From assembly GCA_023229645.1 (NCBI GenBank), contig JALNYU010000023.1, positions 1 to 61,575 of the forward strand: 61,575 nucleotides of DNA, in the 5' to 3' direction. Shown here piece by piece: positions 26,329-35,445 of the stretch (position 1 is the stretch's first letter; each line of letters opens with the position of its first letter). Position numbers and translations under genes: made by a program. The notes under the pieces were generated by a model that did not search any database, had not been told where the DNA came from, and was given only the letters and a program-made list of their open reading frames with translations. The stretch is from Nevskia sp. Lineage in GTDB: Bacteria > Pseudomonadota > Gammaproteobacteria > Nevskiales > Nevskiaceae.

Positions 26329-27252
26329 ATGGCCCAGGGAAGAGAGCTGCAGGATCAGCCCCGAAGCACCGCAGGCCGATTATCGCCATGGCTCGCAATC
26401 GTCATCGCCGCCGTGCTATATGGCTTGCTACATAAACTCGCCGCGCAACCGGCCGGCGCCGCGCCGAAAGATGTTGCCGAACTCGGCAGCTTCGCTAGCC
26501 GGGCAATGATGCGGCAGTTCGCCTACTTATTCCAATACCTGTTGCCGCTGTCGTTGCTCCTTGCCGCGCTCAAAGGATTTGCCGGGCGCCTGCATCGGCG
26601 CCGGCTGCTGGAGGAAACGGCGCGCCGGGCCGAAGCCAGCGCCTTACTGAATCTAAGTTGGCAGGATTTCGAACGGCTGGTCGGCGAAACCTTTCGCCGC
26701 CGCGGCTACGCCGTGCAGGAAACTAGCGCCGGCGCCGATGGCGGCGTTGATCTGATTCTCGACAAAGACGGCGAAAACTACTTCGTGCAGTGCAAGCGCT
26801 GGCGCGCGACGAAAGTCGGCGTTGAGGTGGTGCGCGAGTTGTACGGCGTTATGGCCGCACAAGGCGTGGCGGGCGGCTTTGTCGTCACCGCCGGCACGTT
26901 TACCAATCCGGCGATACGCTTTGCCAGCGGCAGGAATATCGATTTGATCGACGGCCGGGGCTTGATGGTGATGTTAAAGGGCAATCTGCCTACGCCAGCT
27001 GCAGCAAGCCCAGCGCCGCCAGCCGCCGCGACCGCGCCGCGCAAAACCGCAGCCACCGTGGTGACCCTACAGCAGCCCGTGATTCTGGCCGCCGGGACCG
27101 ATCCGGTGCCCGAATGCCCGGTTTGCAAAGCGCCAATGATCCGCCGCATCGCCCGGCAAGGCTCCAACGCCGGCCGTGCGTTCTGGGGCTGCCGGCAGTA
27201 TCCGCAATGCAACGGCGTGCGGCCTATCGCGGTTCGGGAAGCGGCTGCGTAA
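26329..27252 (+). CDS. Membrane-anchored Mrr-like nuclease with topoisomerase-type zinc finger
   Basis: About 307 residues. Two hydrophobic segments near the N-terminus (WLAIVIAAVLYGLLHKLA; FAYLFQYLLPLSLLLAALKG) precede a restriction-endonuclease fold (about 115-225) with SWQDFERLVGETFRRRGYAV, the catalytic D in DGGVDLIL and Q-x-K in YFVQCKRWR. A Pro/Ala linker leads to a C-terminal topoisomerase-type zinc finger: CPVCKAPMIRR ... FWGCRQYPQCNG. ATG 26329 is chosen for its upstream AAAGGA; a TTG 48 bp earlier is in frame. This Mrr_cat/zf architecture is common in bacteria and is presumed to cut or process DNA, possibly modified or foreign DNA. Actual role unknown. Confidence 0.85.
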   Translation: MAQGRELQDQPRSTAGRLSPWLAIVIAAVLYGLLHKLAAQPAGAAPKDVAELGSFASRAMMRQFAYLFQYLLPLSLLLAALKGFAGRLHRRRLLEETARRAEASALLNLSWQDFERLVGETFRRRGYAVQETSAGADGGVDLILDKDGENYFVQCKRWRATKVGVEVVRELYGVMAAQGVAGGFVVTAGTFTNPAIRFASGRNIDLIDGRGLMVMLKGNLPTPAAASPAPPAAATAPRKTAATVVTLQQPVILAAGTDPVPECPVCKAPMIRRIARQGSNAGRAFWGCRQYPQCNGVRPIAVREAAA

Positions 27253-27360
27253 ACTTTGGCCCCCCATTGGCTGGCGTTCGCGCGTGGACTGTCGACGAAC
27301 GCGCCGCATTTCCAGCTAAGCTCGTAGCATCGCCCGTCGCCGGGTATTCAGGCACACGCC

Positions 27361-28185
27361 ATGCCCGATGCTTCATCGATAACACTCACCGCCGCTGATG
27401 GCGCCCGCGCGGTTATTTCGCCGTTTGGCGCGCACGTGCTCTCCTGGCAGCCAGCGGGTGGCGGCGAGCAGTTGTTTCTCAGCCGCAGCGCCGTGCTCGA
27501 CGGCAGCAGGCCGATCCGCGGCGGCGTGCCGGTGATCTTTCCGCAGTTCGCAGGTGAAGGGCCATTGCCCAAGCATGGCTTTGCCCGGACCTCGTACTGG
27601 CAGTTCCTTCGCGAAGAAACGGCAGACAACGGCAGCGCCATTGCCTACTTTGGGCTGCGCGATAACGCCGCAACGCGGGCGCTGTGGCCGCATCCGTTTG
27701 CCGCGGAATTGGCGGTAACCGTCGGCGGCGCAGCGCTGCGCGTTGCGCTGGAAATCCATAACACCGGCAGCGAAGCGTTCGCGTTTACCGCCGCGCTGCA
27801 CACGTATCTGGCGGTTGCGGACAGCGCGGACGTCGAAATCATCGGCCTCTCAGGACTGGGCTTTCGCGATACCGCAAACGGCAATGTCCGCGGCGAGCAA
27901 CACGAAACGGCGCTACGCATCGCCGGCGAAGTTGATCGCATTTACTTTGACGCGCCAGCACACCTACAGCTACGCGAGCCGGGGCGGACGCTGGAACTAT
28001 CTGCCGTCGGCTTTCCTGATGCCGTGGTGTGGAACCCCGGCGCGGTGGCGGGCGCAGCGCTGGGCGATCTCGAACCTGGCGGTTATGCGCGCATGCTGTG
28101 CATCGAGCCGGCGGTGATCGGCCGGCCGATGTTGCTGGCGCCGGGCGCGACGTGGCGCGGCGGCCAAGGCTTGCGCGTTATCTAA
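27361..28185 (+). CDS. D-hexose-6-phosphate mutarotase
   Basis: A 274-residue galactose-mutarotase-fold protein of the YeaD type, which interconverts anomers of glucose-6-phosphate and similar sugars. Family stretches are PFGAHVLSWQPAGGGEQLFL, GGVPVIFPQFAGEGPLPKHG, FTAALHTYLAV (with the catalytic histidine) and VVWNPGAVAGAALGDLEPGG followed by MLCIEPA (catalytic Glu). It begins after a 108-bp gap and ends 9 bp before the convergent rsgA gene. No terminator is obvious between them. Confidence 0.88.
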   Translation: MPDASSITLTAADGARAVISPFGAHVLSWQPAGGGEQLFLSRSAVLDGSRPIRGGVPVIFPQFAGEGPLPKHGFARTSYWQFLREETADNGSAIAYFGLRDNAATRALWPHPFAAELAVTVGGAALRVALEIHNTGSEAFAFTAALHTYLAVADSADVEIIGLSGLGFRDTANGNVRGEQHETALRIAGEVDRIYFDAPAHLQLREPGRTLELSAVGFPDAVVWNPGAVAGAALGDLEPGGYARMLCIEPAVIGRPMLLAPGATWRGGQGLRVI

Positions 28186-28194
28186 ACACCGCAG

Positions 28195-29283
28195 TCAGCG
28201 TTTCTTGCTGTCGTCACGACTGCTGTGCTTGCCAGACTTGCTGGCTTTGTCCGCCGTTTTGTCGCGCAGCTTCGGCGCCTTGGTTTCCAGCCGCGCTTGT
28301 TGCTGCTGCGCCAGTTCGCCACGCAGCTTGCGGTAGTTCGCCAGCCGCGCTGGCGGCAGGCCGGACGTCACGGCGCAGCCGGGCTCTTGCTCGTGGCGGC
28401 AATCGCGGAAGCGGCAGTGTTGCGCCAGCGCGCGGATGTCGTCAAAAGCATCGGCGGCCACGTCTTCATCGCCACCGAGACGCAGCTCGCGGATGCCGGG
28501 GGTATCGATCAAGCAGGCGCCGCCCGGCAGCAGCCGCAGCGTTCGCGTGGTGGTGGTATGGCGGCCGCGGTCGTCATATTCGCGCGTGCTGCCGGTGCGC
28601 TGCGCTTCGGCGCCGAGCAGGGTATTCATCAGCGTGGACTTGCCGACGCCAGACGAGCCGAGCAACACCAGGGTCTGCCCTTCGGCGAGATACGGCGCGA
28701 ATACGCGCAGCACCGCGGGCGTGCGGGCGTCGAGCAGGTAAACCGCAGCATCGCCGGCGAGCATCGCGATTTCTTGCCGCCGGGCTTCGAGGTCTTCGCA
28801 GCGGTCCGGCTTAGTCAGCACGATCAGCGGCGCGACGCTAGCGGCGCGCACCATCAGCAGGTAGCGCTCCATGCGGTTCGGGTTGTAGTCACCGTCCAGG
28901 GCCATGACCAGCACCGCGGTATCAACGTTGGCGACGATGCGCTGCACGCCGTTTTCGCCGCGGCTGCGCTGCAATAAGCTGCTGCGCGCCAGCCGCTCGC
29001 TGATGTAAAGGCTGCCGCCGTCTTCGACCACCAACACCCAATCGCCGACGGCGAGACCATCGCCGGCCTGTTCCAATCGGTCGAATAAGGCGGGCAGCGG
29101 TAAGGTCCGTAGGAGTGCTACGCCATCGTGCACAACGCAATGGCCGCGGTGTTGCTCGACGATACGCGCCGGGCGGCCCGCAGTGTCTGCGGGCAGCTGG
29201 GCAAGGGCCTGAGCGCAAAGTGCGTTCCAGCCGATGCTGCGCAGGCCGGACGGAAGGGCTTCAGCGTCGGCGTGCGTATTCAA
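28195..29283 (-). CDS. rsgA: Ribosome small-subunit-dependent GTPase A
   Basis: A 362-residue circularly permuted GTPase that helps late 30S maturation. An N-terminal OB domain is followed by G4 (VLTKPDRCED), then G1 (GSSGVGKSTLMNTLLG), G2 (GRHTTTTRTLRLLP), G3 (LIDTPGIREL) and a C-terminal zinc-binding domain (CRFRDCRHEQEPGCAV). The tail is lysine-rich (KLRDKTADKASKSGKHSSRD), as in many family members. Start at 29283 fits the family length. Confidence 0.95.
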   Translation of the reverse strand: MNTHADAEALPSGLRSIGWNALCAQALAQLPADTAGRPARIVEQHRGHCVVHDGVALLRTLPLPALFDRLEQAGDGLAVGDWVLVVEDGGSLYISERLARSSLLQRSRGENGVQRIVANVDTAVLVMALDGDYNPNRMERYLLMVRAASVAPLIVLTKPDRCEDLEARRQEIAMLAGDAAVYLLDARTPAVLRVFAPYLAEGQTLVLLGSSGVGKSTLMNTLLGAEAQRTGSTREYDDRGRHTTTTRTLRLLPGGACLIDTPGIRELRLGGDEDVAADAFDDIRALAQHCRFRDCRHEQEPGCAVTSGLPPARLANYRKLRGELAQQQQARLETKAPKLRDKTADKASKSGKHSSRDDSKKR

Positions 29284-29481
29284 ACGCAGACGCAGGCCAA
29301 AGGCGCGCGTAAACCGGAAGCGCGGCTAAATCGTGGCATTGCGGCAGTCCATCGGCATCCTGATTGTGGCGGGCATGGCCGGCATGTTAGCCGCTGCATC
29401 GAGCCCCGCCTATCGCAGCGCCGCACAGCGGGCACGCCTTGGGTATCCTAGCCGTTGAATTTAACCGCTTGAGCATTGCCC

Positions 29482-29880
29482 ATGATCGTCACCCCGCTTT
29501 ACGCCGGCCTGCTGGCGCTGTGGTTTCTGGTATTGAGCGTGCGCGTGGCGCGCAATCGCGGCAAGCGCCAAGTCAGCCTCGGCGATGGCGGCGATACGAT
29601 GCTGCAGCGGATGATCCGCGCGCAGGGTAATTTTGCTGAATACGTACCGATGGTGTTGGTACTGCTGGTAATTCTCGAACTCAGCCACTTTTCGACCTAC
29701 GTTCTACACGGCCTCGGCATTGCGCTGGTGCTCGGTCGCTTGTTGCACGGCTATGCGCTGGGCTTTTCGAAACAATTTATGTTCGGCCGGGTTTTCGGCA
29801 CAGTTTTAACGTTCGCAACGTTGTTGATCGCCGGCCTGCTGTGCATCTATCAAGGCGTGCTCGGCCTGCAGTTGCAGTAG
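29482..29880 (+). CDS. MAPEG-family membrane protein
   Basis: A 132-residue, four-helix membrane protein of the MAPEG (eicosanoid and glutathione metabolism) superfamily. The hallmark is RAQGNFAEYVPMVLVLLVIL, followed by LHGLGIALVLGRLLHGYAL. Bacterial members are thought to be glutathione-dependent transferases or peroxidases. Start at 29482 fits the short hydrophobic N-terminus (MIVTPLYAGLLALWFLVLSV). It leads a tight run of three plus-strand genes ending at 30870. Confidence 0.85.
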   Translation: MIVTPLYAGLLALWFLVLSVRVARNRGKRQVSLGDGGDTMLQRMIRAQGNFAEYVPMVLVLLVILELSHFSTYVLHGLGIALVLGRLLHGYALGFSKQFMFGRVFGTVLTFATLLIAGLLCIYQGVLGLQLQ

Positions 29881-29881
29881 C

Positions 29882-30481
29882 GTGAAGCCGTACTCGGAAG
29901 CCTGCGCGCGCAATAGCGCGCCGATTTTGGCCGTGCTGCGCGCGTATTTTGACGATCGCCAACGCGTGCTCGAAATCGGCAGCGGCACCGGCCAGCACGC
30001 GGTGCATTTCGCCGCGGCGATGCCGTGGCTGCAATGGCAGACCAGCGATCGCGCTGAGAATCTCGACGGTATCCGCGCGTGGCTCGACGAAGCCGCGCTG
30101 CCGAACACGCCGGTGCCGCTGCAGTTGGATGTCGATGACAGTGCCTGGCCGCTTCCCGCGCGCTACGACGCCGCCTACAGCGCCAACACGCTGCACATCA
30201 TGAGCTGGCCGCAGGTTGTGCAGTTGTTTGCGCACTTACCGGCCACACTCAACTCCGGCGCGAAACTCGTGCTGTACGGCCCGTTCAACTACGGCGGCAA
30301 GCCGAGCAGCGAAAGCAACGCCCGCTTCGATGCCTCGTTGCGCGCCAATGTCGCCACGCGCGGCATTCGCGATTTCGAAGCAGTTGCCGAATTGGCCACG
30401 GCTGCCGGCTTCAGCTTGCTCGAAGACCGCGAAATGCCGGCGAACAACCGCTGCCTGATCTGGCAATACCGCAGCGCGTGA
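29882..30481 (+). CDS. DUF938 SAM-dependent methyltransferase
   Basis: A 199-residue class I methyltransferase of the DUF938 family. Motif I is VLEIGSGTGQHAVHFAAAMP; the post-I region and AAYSANTLHIMSW form the rest of the cofactor site, and LVLYGPFNYGGKPSSESNA is a family hallmark. It starts with GTG 29882, 1 bp after the MAPEG stop, and overlaps the next gene by 4 bp. The substrate of the family is unknown. Confidence 0.88.
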   Translation: MKPYSEACARNSAPILAVLRAYFDDRQRVLEIGSGTGQHAVHFAAAMPWLQWQTSDRAENLDGIRAWLDEAALPNTPVPLQLDVDDSAWPLPARYDAAYSANTLHIMSWPQVVQLFAHLPATLNSGAKLVLYGPFNYGGKPSSESNARFDASLRANVATRGIRDFEAVAELATAAGFSLLEDREMPANNRCLIWQYRSA

Positions 30482-30870
30482 AGACCGCTCCGTGCCATTG
30501 CGGCGATCCGCGCGGCTACGCGCTGTGCTGCGCACCGCTGCACGCGGGCGCCGCGGCCGGCAGCGCAGAGGCACTAATGCGTTCGCGCTACAGCGCCTAC
30601 GTGCTCGGCTTGGCGCCGTATCTGATGGCGAGCTGGCATGCCAGCACACGGCCGGCGGCGCTGGATCTCGATGACGCCGCCGGCAGCCGCAAATGGCTGG
30701 GGCTGAGCGTACGCAGCCACGCCAGCGCCGGGGACACGGCGACCGTCGAATTCATCGCCCGTTATCGCATCGGCGGCGGCAGCGCGCAGCGCTTGCACGA
30801 GCGCAGCCGTTTCGTGCGCGAAGGCGGCCACTGGTATTACGTCGATGGCACGTTCCCCGCCGCCGGCTAA
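30478..30870 (+). CDS. YchJ-like SEC-C/NTF2-fold protein
   Basis: A 130-residue protein of the YchJ (UPF0225) family. The N-terminus has the zinc-binding SEC-C type motif CHCGDPRGYALCC, then ALMRSRYSAYVLGLAPYLMA and an NTF2-like domain with ERSRFVREGGHWYYVDGTF. GTG at 30478 overlaps the previous stop. Function of the family is unknown. Confidence 0.87.
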   Translation: MKTAPCHCGDPRGYALCCAPLHAGAAAGSAEALMRSRYSAYVLGLAPYLMASWHASTRPAALDLDDAAGSRKWLGLSVRSHASAGDTATVEFIARYRIGGGSAQRLHERSRFVREGGHWYYVDGTFPAAG

Positions 30871-30914
30871 CGGGGCGATAATGCCGCGCGCCTTTCCCTG
30901 CTGAAGAACTTGCC

Positions 30915-31574
30915 ATGACCTCAACGCTGCGCTGCGAAATCATTCCGGTAACACCGTTCCAGCAGAACTGCACGCTGATTTGGGATACGGCGACGATGCG
31001 CGGTGCGCTCGTCGATGCTGGCGGCGAGCCAGAACGGCTGCTGGCGCAGGTCAAGAAGCACGGCGTGAAATTGGAAAAACTGCTGGTGACGCACGGCCAT
31101 CTCGATCACGCAGGCGCCGTTGCTGACCTCGCCGAGCAACTGCAGCTGCCGATCGAAGGCCCGCATCCAGACGATGCGTTCTGGATCGACGGCATGCCCG
31201 AAGCCGCGCGCAACTACGGCTTTCCGCCGGCCCGCAGCTTTACGCCCGGACGCTGGCTGCAACAAGGCGATACCGTGACCGTCGGCGGTCTGAGTCTGGA
31301 CGTGCTGCACTGCCCTGGCCACACGCCCGGCCATGTGGTGTTTCACCACGCGCCGTCAAAACTCGCGCTGGTCGGGGACGTGATTTTCCAAGGCTCGATC
31401 GGCCGCACCGACTTCCCGCGCGGCAACCACGCCGACTTGATCAACGCCATCCGCAACCGCCTATTTCCGCTCGGCGATGACATCACCTTTGTCCCCGGCC
31501 ACGGCCCGGTGTCGACGTTTGGCGCCGAGCGCAAGAGTAATCCTTACGTCTCCGATCGCGCCGTTGGCCGCTGA
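30915..31574 (+). CDS. Metallo-beta-lactamase-fold hydrolase (glyoxalase II-like, YcbL type)
   Basis: A 219-residue MBL-fold enzyme with the metal motif THGHLDHAG, a further histidine in LHCPGHTPGHV, and the aspartate in LVGDVIFQGSIGRTDFP. GHGPVSTFGAERKSNPY at the end is typical of the YcbL subgroup of glyoxalase II-like thioester hydrolases. It is 44 bp after ychJ and ends just before a strong bidirectional terminator. Confidence 0.9.
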   Translation: MTSTLRCEIIPVTPFQQNCTLIWDTATMRGALVDAGGEPERLLAQVKKHGVKLEKLLVTHGHLDHAGAVADLAEQLQLPIEGPHPDDAFWIDGMPEAARNYGFPPARSFTPGRWLQQGDTVTVGGLSLDVLHCPGHTPGHVVFHHAPSKLALVGDVIFQGSIGRTDFPRGNHADLINAIRNRLFPLGDDITFVPGHGPVSTFGAERKSNPYVSDRAVGR

Positions 31575-31602
31575 TTTCGCGACAGCCTTCTGCCGTGCCA
31601 AC

Positions 31603-31634
31603 AAAAAAAGCCCGGCAAATAGCCGGGCTTTTTA
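31603..31634. terminator. Bidirectional Rho-independent terminator
   Basis: AAAAAAAGCCCGGC pairs with GCCGGGCTTTTT around a short AAATA loop. It has an A-run on one side and a T-run on the other, and serves both the plus-strand hydrolase gene and the minus-strand TonB receptor gene. Confidence 0.93.
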
Positions 31635-31646
31635 TTCACATCGCGC

Positions 31647-34600
31647 TTACTTAAAGCGAGCGGAAATACCGCCGTACCAGAAGCGGCCGATGTTATCGAA
31701 GATCGCATTGGCGCCACCGGTACCGACTTGACCCAGCGGACCGTTCTCGCCAAACGCGTTGTTAACGCCGCCGTAGACTTCGAAAATTTTGTTGACTTCG
31801 TAGCCTACGCTGAAGTCCGTATAGAGCTTGACCCCGGTGAAGATCGGGTTGCGCTGATTCGGATTGGCGTCATAAGACTGACGCGTCGTCGGTCCGATGA
31901 TCTGGTTATCGATCAAATGCGTACGCGCCGTGAACCGCAGCGGTTTGTACTTGTAGGTTGAGGTGAACTGGAATTCCCAATTCGGATTGCCCAGGATGCC
32001 GTTGTACTGCTCGTTGGTCGATTCATTCTGGAACGGGAAGAATTTGCTCGACAGCAACCGCGTGCCCTGCGCCTGCAGGCTTAAATTGCCGCCAACACCC
32101 GGCACCTTGAACTGATAGCTGACATCGATATCGAGTCCGCGGGCTTGGAGTTTTTGCAGGTTCTGCAACGTCTGCGTGATGAAAATAATTTCGTTCGGCT
32201 GGTTCGGATCGCTGCCAGGAGCACGTACCGCACGCGCACAGAACTCATTGTTGACGCCGCCAACGGCATCAACGCAGCGGTTCGCGATTTGCTGGCCGCT
32301 GGTCGATGCGATGACGTCGTCGATATCAATCGACCAGTAGTCCACCGCAAAGCCGAAGTTCTTGACCCAACGCGGCGTCAGCACAACGCCGGCGGTGTAG
32401 GTCTTGCTGCGTTCTTCGGATAACCCGGTGTTGCCGCCAGAAACGCCTTGGCGGGTGGCGTTGACGTTAGAGACGTAGTCATCCGGAATGCCGAGCGCTC
32501 TACAGTTTGCGTCTCGGACCGCACGGTTCGGCGCCGTGGTACGGAACTGCAGCGAGCAGGGGTCGTTGATCGCGAAAAAGTTTTGGCTCTGCGGCGAAAA
32601 CAGCTCGCCGATGTTCGGCGCACGCAGCGCCTTGGAATAGGTGCCCCGGAAGAGCACATCTTCGGTTGCCGTCCAGGCAGCCCCGATTTTGTAGCTGACC
32701 CCGGTGCCAATCGTGCTGTAATCAGCGAAGCGTGCAGCGGGCGTAATCGTGAAATTCTTAATGCCGATCACGTCTTTGACCAGCGGAATATCCAATTCGG
32801 CATAGCCTTCCGCGACGTTGTACTTGCCGCCGGAACCTGGAATGACGTTGAGGAAGGTTGCACCGGTTGCCGCCAGCGCGTCGGTAGTTTGCTGGCTGGA
32901 CTCGTTACGGAATTCAAACCCCGCCGCGCCGGCGATCGGCCCTGCCCAGAGGCTGAACAGTTTGCTGTTGGTGATCGACCCAGTCAGCACCGACTGTTCG
33001 ATGACCGTTGATGATTGCGCACGGCTGTTGAAATAAGCGGCAGCGGCCGGGCTAATGGCGCCATCGCCGAACACGCTGGTCGGCACGCAGTTCGCGGCAT
33101 CGCTCACTGATGCACGGCGACCGCCGGTGCCATCGTTACGCTGCGTCCCTGGGACGATCGCGTTGTTCGGATCAAGTGTCGAGCGACAAACGATATTGCC
33201 GCTGCTGTCGCGCACGGCGTCTGTCGACAAGAAGAAGCGGTCGTTAATCCGATTATTCAAGTTGTCACGCCGCTCCGAAGTACGGCCGTAATTCCCGGAA
33301 ATACTGTAATCCCAGCTCCCAAACACGGTGCCGTCGAAGCCGAGCACCAAGCGCGAGGTTTCGCGACTGACGTCTTCGCCACGGAAACCGGCATCGAAGT
33401 TCAGGCGCGTGACATTCAGCGAGGTCAGGCCGTTGGCGTCGAGCAACGCGCCGAGTTCCGGAGAAACATAGGCGTTGTCTCGGGCAATGCGGATCGGCCG
33501 GCTATTGCTGGTCGGATTGTTATTGCCAGCATCAAACGAAGGCTGCGTCTGCGTGAACGTTTTGGTTCGCGCGTATTTCCCTTCGGCGAAGAAGCGCGCG
33601 TAATCGGTAACTTTGTAGCTGAATAGCGTGTTGAAATTGTAGGTATCGAAGTCAGGCTGTAGATCGGTATGGCGGCGACTATCGAAGTAGTCGCAGTTCT
33701 GACAGACCGTGCCGGCCACCGAGCGCGTGCCATCGGCCAGGCTGCCGATGTTTTCCAAACGGAACGTGCCGTCTGGATTGAAAACGTACGCGGTTCCAGT
33801 GTTGGCGTTGTTGGTGGTGGTAAAGCGGCCACCGGCGGTAATCGCATAATTGCCGCCATTCAACACAATGTTTTGCGTGTTAAACGGGTCGTTAGGATTG
33901 ACGATTGTCGCGGTTTGAATACGCGTTGCTTTGCGCTCCGTGGCAACCAAGCGATCCTGCTGCGTGGTTTCGAACGAAATCACCGCGTTGCCAAGGTCGC
34001 CGTCGAAATTGCGGCCAGCGGTAAACCCGAAGCGCGAGCGAGTGAAATCGCTATCGTCGGCTTTACCGGTTTGGGCGGTTACTTTCAGGCCGTTGAAGTC
34101 CTGTTTGAGGACGAAGTTAACAACACCTGTTACGGCGTCCGCACCGTAAATCGCCGAGGCACCACCGGTAATGATTTCGACGCGGTCGATCAGCTCGACT
34201 GGAATCGTGTTGACGTCAACCGAGGTGTCGCCCGCCGAGGCGCCAACATGCCGCCGCCCATTGACCAGAACCAAGGTACGCACCGTGCCCAGGTTGCGTA
34301 AATCGAGCAAATTCAAACCGACCGTGCCGATGAACCGGTTTGAATTTGAGAGCGAAAACGTCGAACCGAGCTGCGTGCTGTTATTGAGTAAGTCACCGAT
34401 TGTCACTGCGCCGGTCGACTTAATTTCCTCAGCGCCTAATACCGTAATAGGCGATTCCGAAATAAGATTAGCGCGCTTAATGCGGGTGCCGGTGACCGTT
34501 ACACCATTCAGCTGGGTTGTAGGCGCCGCCTCCGCCGCGGCGACCGCGGTGCCGCTTGGCGCCGCAGCAGTAGCCTGCGCGACGTCGATAGGCACGCCGG

Positions 34601-34730
34601 TCGGCTCGGCGTCGGCAGCGGCAAGCTGAGAAGCGCTGTCTTGCGCGAGGCCGGAAAATGTACTGCTGACCCCCAGCGATGCAATAAAAACCCGTAAAGT
34701 CGCGTTGCGACCCCATCTATTTAAAAACAT
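31647..34730 (-). CDS. TonB-dependent outer-membrane receptor
   Basis: A 1,027-residue receptor. After an N-terminal export region and an Ala-rich stretch comes the plug domain (about 75-200): NGVTVTGTRIKRANLISESP, GDLLNNSTQLGSTFS, LVLVNGRRHVG, IDRVEIITGGASAIYGADAV. The rest is a 22-strand barrel ending in IGRFWYGGISARFK. This size and style is typical of the large receptors used for oligosaccharides, peptides or other bulky nutrients in Xanthomonas-like bacteria; the ligand is not predictable. The C-terminal residue is Lys rather than Phe, but FxK endings occur. A 198-bp gap upstream holds its promoter; no operator was recognised. Confidence 0.93.
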   Translation of the reverse strand: MFLNRWGRNATLRVFIASLGVSSTFSGLAQDSASQLAAADAEPTGVPIDVAQATAAAPSGTAVAAAEAAPTTQLNGVTVTGTRIKRANLISESPITVLGAEEIKSTGAVTIGDLLNNSTQLGSTFSLSNSNRFIGTVGLNLLDLRNLGTVRTLVLVNGRRHVGASAGDTSVDVNTIPVELIDRVEIITGGASAIYGADAVTGVVNFVLKQDFNGLKVTAQTGKADDSDFTRSRFGFTAGRNFDGDLGNAVISFETTQQDRLVATERKATRIQTATIVNPNDPFNTQNIVLNGGNYAITAGGRFTTTNNANTGTAYVFNPDGTFRLENIGSLADGTRSVAGTVCQNCDYFDSRRHTDLQPDFDTYNFNTLFSYKVTDYARFFAEGKYARTKTFTQTQPSFDAGNNNPTSNSRPIRIARDNAYVSPELGALLDANGLTSLNVTRLNFDAGFRGEDVSRETSRLVLGFDGTVFGSWDYSISGNYGRTSERRDNLNNRINDRFFLSTDAVRDSSGNIVCRSTLDPNNAIVPGTQRNDGTGGRRASVSDAANCVPTSVFGDGAISPAAAAYFNSRAQSSTVIEQSVLTGSITNSKLFSLWAGPIAGAAGFEFRNESSQQTTDALAATGATFLNVIPGSGGKYNVAEGYAELDIPLVKDVIGIKNFTITPAARFADYSTIGTGVSYKIGAAWTATEDVLFRGTYSKALRAPNIGELFSPQSQNFFAINDPCSLQFRTTAPNRAVRDANCRALGIPDDYVSNVNATRQGVSGGNTGLSEERSKTYTAGVVLTPRWVKNFGFAVDYWSIDIDDVIASTSGQQIANRCVDAVGGVNNEFCARAVRAPGSDPNQPNEIIFITQTLQNLQKLQARGLDIDVSYQFKVPGVGGNLSLQAQGTRLLSSKFFPFQNESTNEQYNGILGNPNWEFQFTSTYKYKPLRFTARTHLIDNQIIGPTTRQSYDANPNQRNPIFTGVKLYTDFSVGYEVNKIFEVYGGVNNAFGENGPLGQVGTGGANAIFDNIGRFWYGGISARFK

Positions 34731-34928
34731 TGTCCTTCCCCTGTTAATAAACCCATTTAAAAAGGCATCGACCCATGTCTAGCGTTACCTACGTCGCTAT
34801 CCCGCAGTCTCTCGTTCCGGACTGATGACTCAGTTCTCGTGCATGTGAGCGTTGCATACCTTCATAAAACTGTAAAGTAACGTTAAGCGATGCAAAGAAG
34901 CGGCAAATCAGAGGGATAGAAATTCCAA

Positions 34929-35360
34929 ATGAAACTTCCACCGCTGGTTTACGCGTTGGCTTATGCCGGATTAATTCCGTTTCTGGTCGCGCCGCTGTGG
35001 CTCACACTGGCACCGGATACGGCGCCAGCGATGTTGGATCGCGTTTGGCTCTCGTTCGCCGAACTGATTGCGGCGTTCATGGCCGGCACGTTCTGGGGCA
35101 TGGCGATGTTTACTGTCGAGGGTCCGGAAGGAAAGCTCGGCGTTGCACTGGCGTCATTGCTATTGCTGCTGGCTTGGGCGGCGTCGGCGCTGCCGTTCAA
35201 GCTGTCGTTGATCGCGCTGGCGGCGGTGTTTGTGCTGCTGGCGTTGGCCGAAGTCTGGCGTGAACGCGTGCTCGACCCGCTCGGCGGCTACTTCACGCTG
35301 CGTGTAACGCTCACCATCGGCGTGCTGATCAGCATCGCGTGGCGGTTAGCACTCCATTGA
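34929..35360 (+). CDS. DUF3429 small membrane protein
   Basis: A 143-residue protein with five hydrophobic segments (PPLVYALAYAGLIPFLVAPL, LIAAFMAGTFWGMAMFTVEG, LASLLLLLAWAASALPFKLS and two more). The pattern matches DUF3429 proteins, often found in gammaproteobacteria and without a known role. It is divergent from the TonB receptor gene and 85 bp before nsrR. Confidence 0.75.
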   Translation: MKLPPLVYALAYAGLIPFLVAPLWLTLAPDTAPAMLDRVWLSFAELIAAFMAGTFWGMAMFTVEGPEGKLGVALASLLLLLAWAASALPFKLSLIALAAVFVLLALAEVWRERVLDPLGGYFTLRVTLTIGVLISIAWRLALH

Positions 35361-35399
35361 CGCTGGCGAACGGCTTGGCGACGGGGTTGTCTGCACTAT

Positions 35400-35422
35400 A
35401 AGATTCATTTAGTATGCATCTT
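35400..35422. promoter_or_regulatory. NsrR-type operator upstream of nsrR
   Basis: AAGATTCAT and ATGCATCTT face each other across 5 bp, matching the NsrR palindrome (AAGATGCATTT-like half-sites). The centre is 35 bp before the nsrR start, so autoregulation is expected. One mismatch separates the two half-sites. Confidence 0.75.
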
Positions 35423-35445
35423 ATATCGGCACCCTGGACACACCA

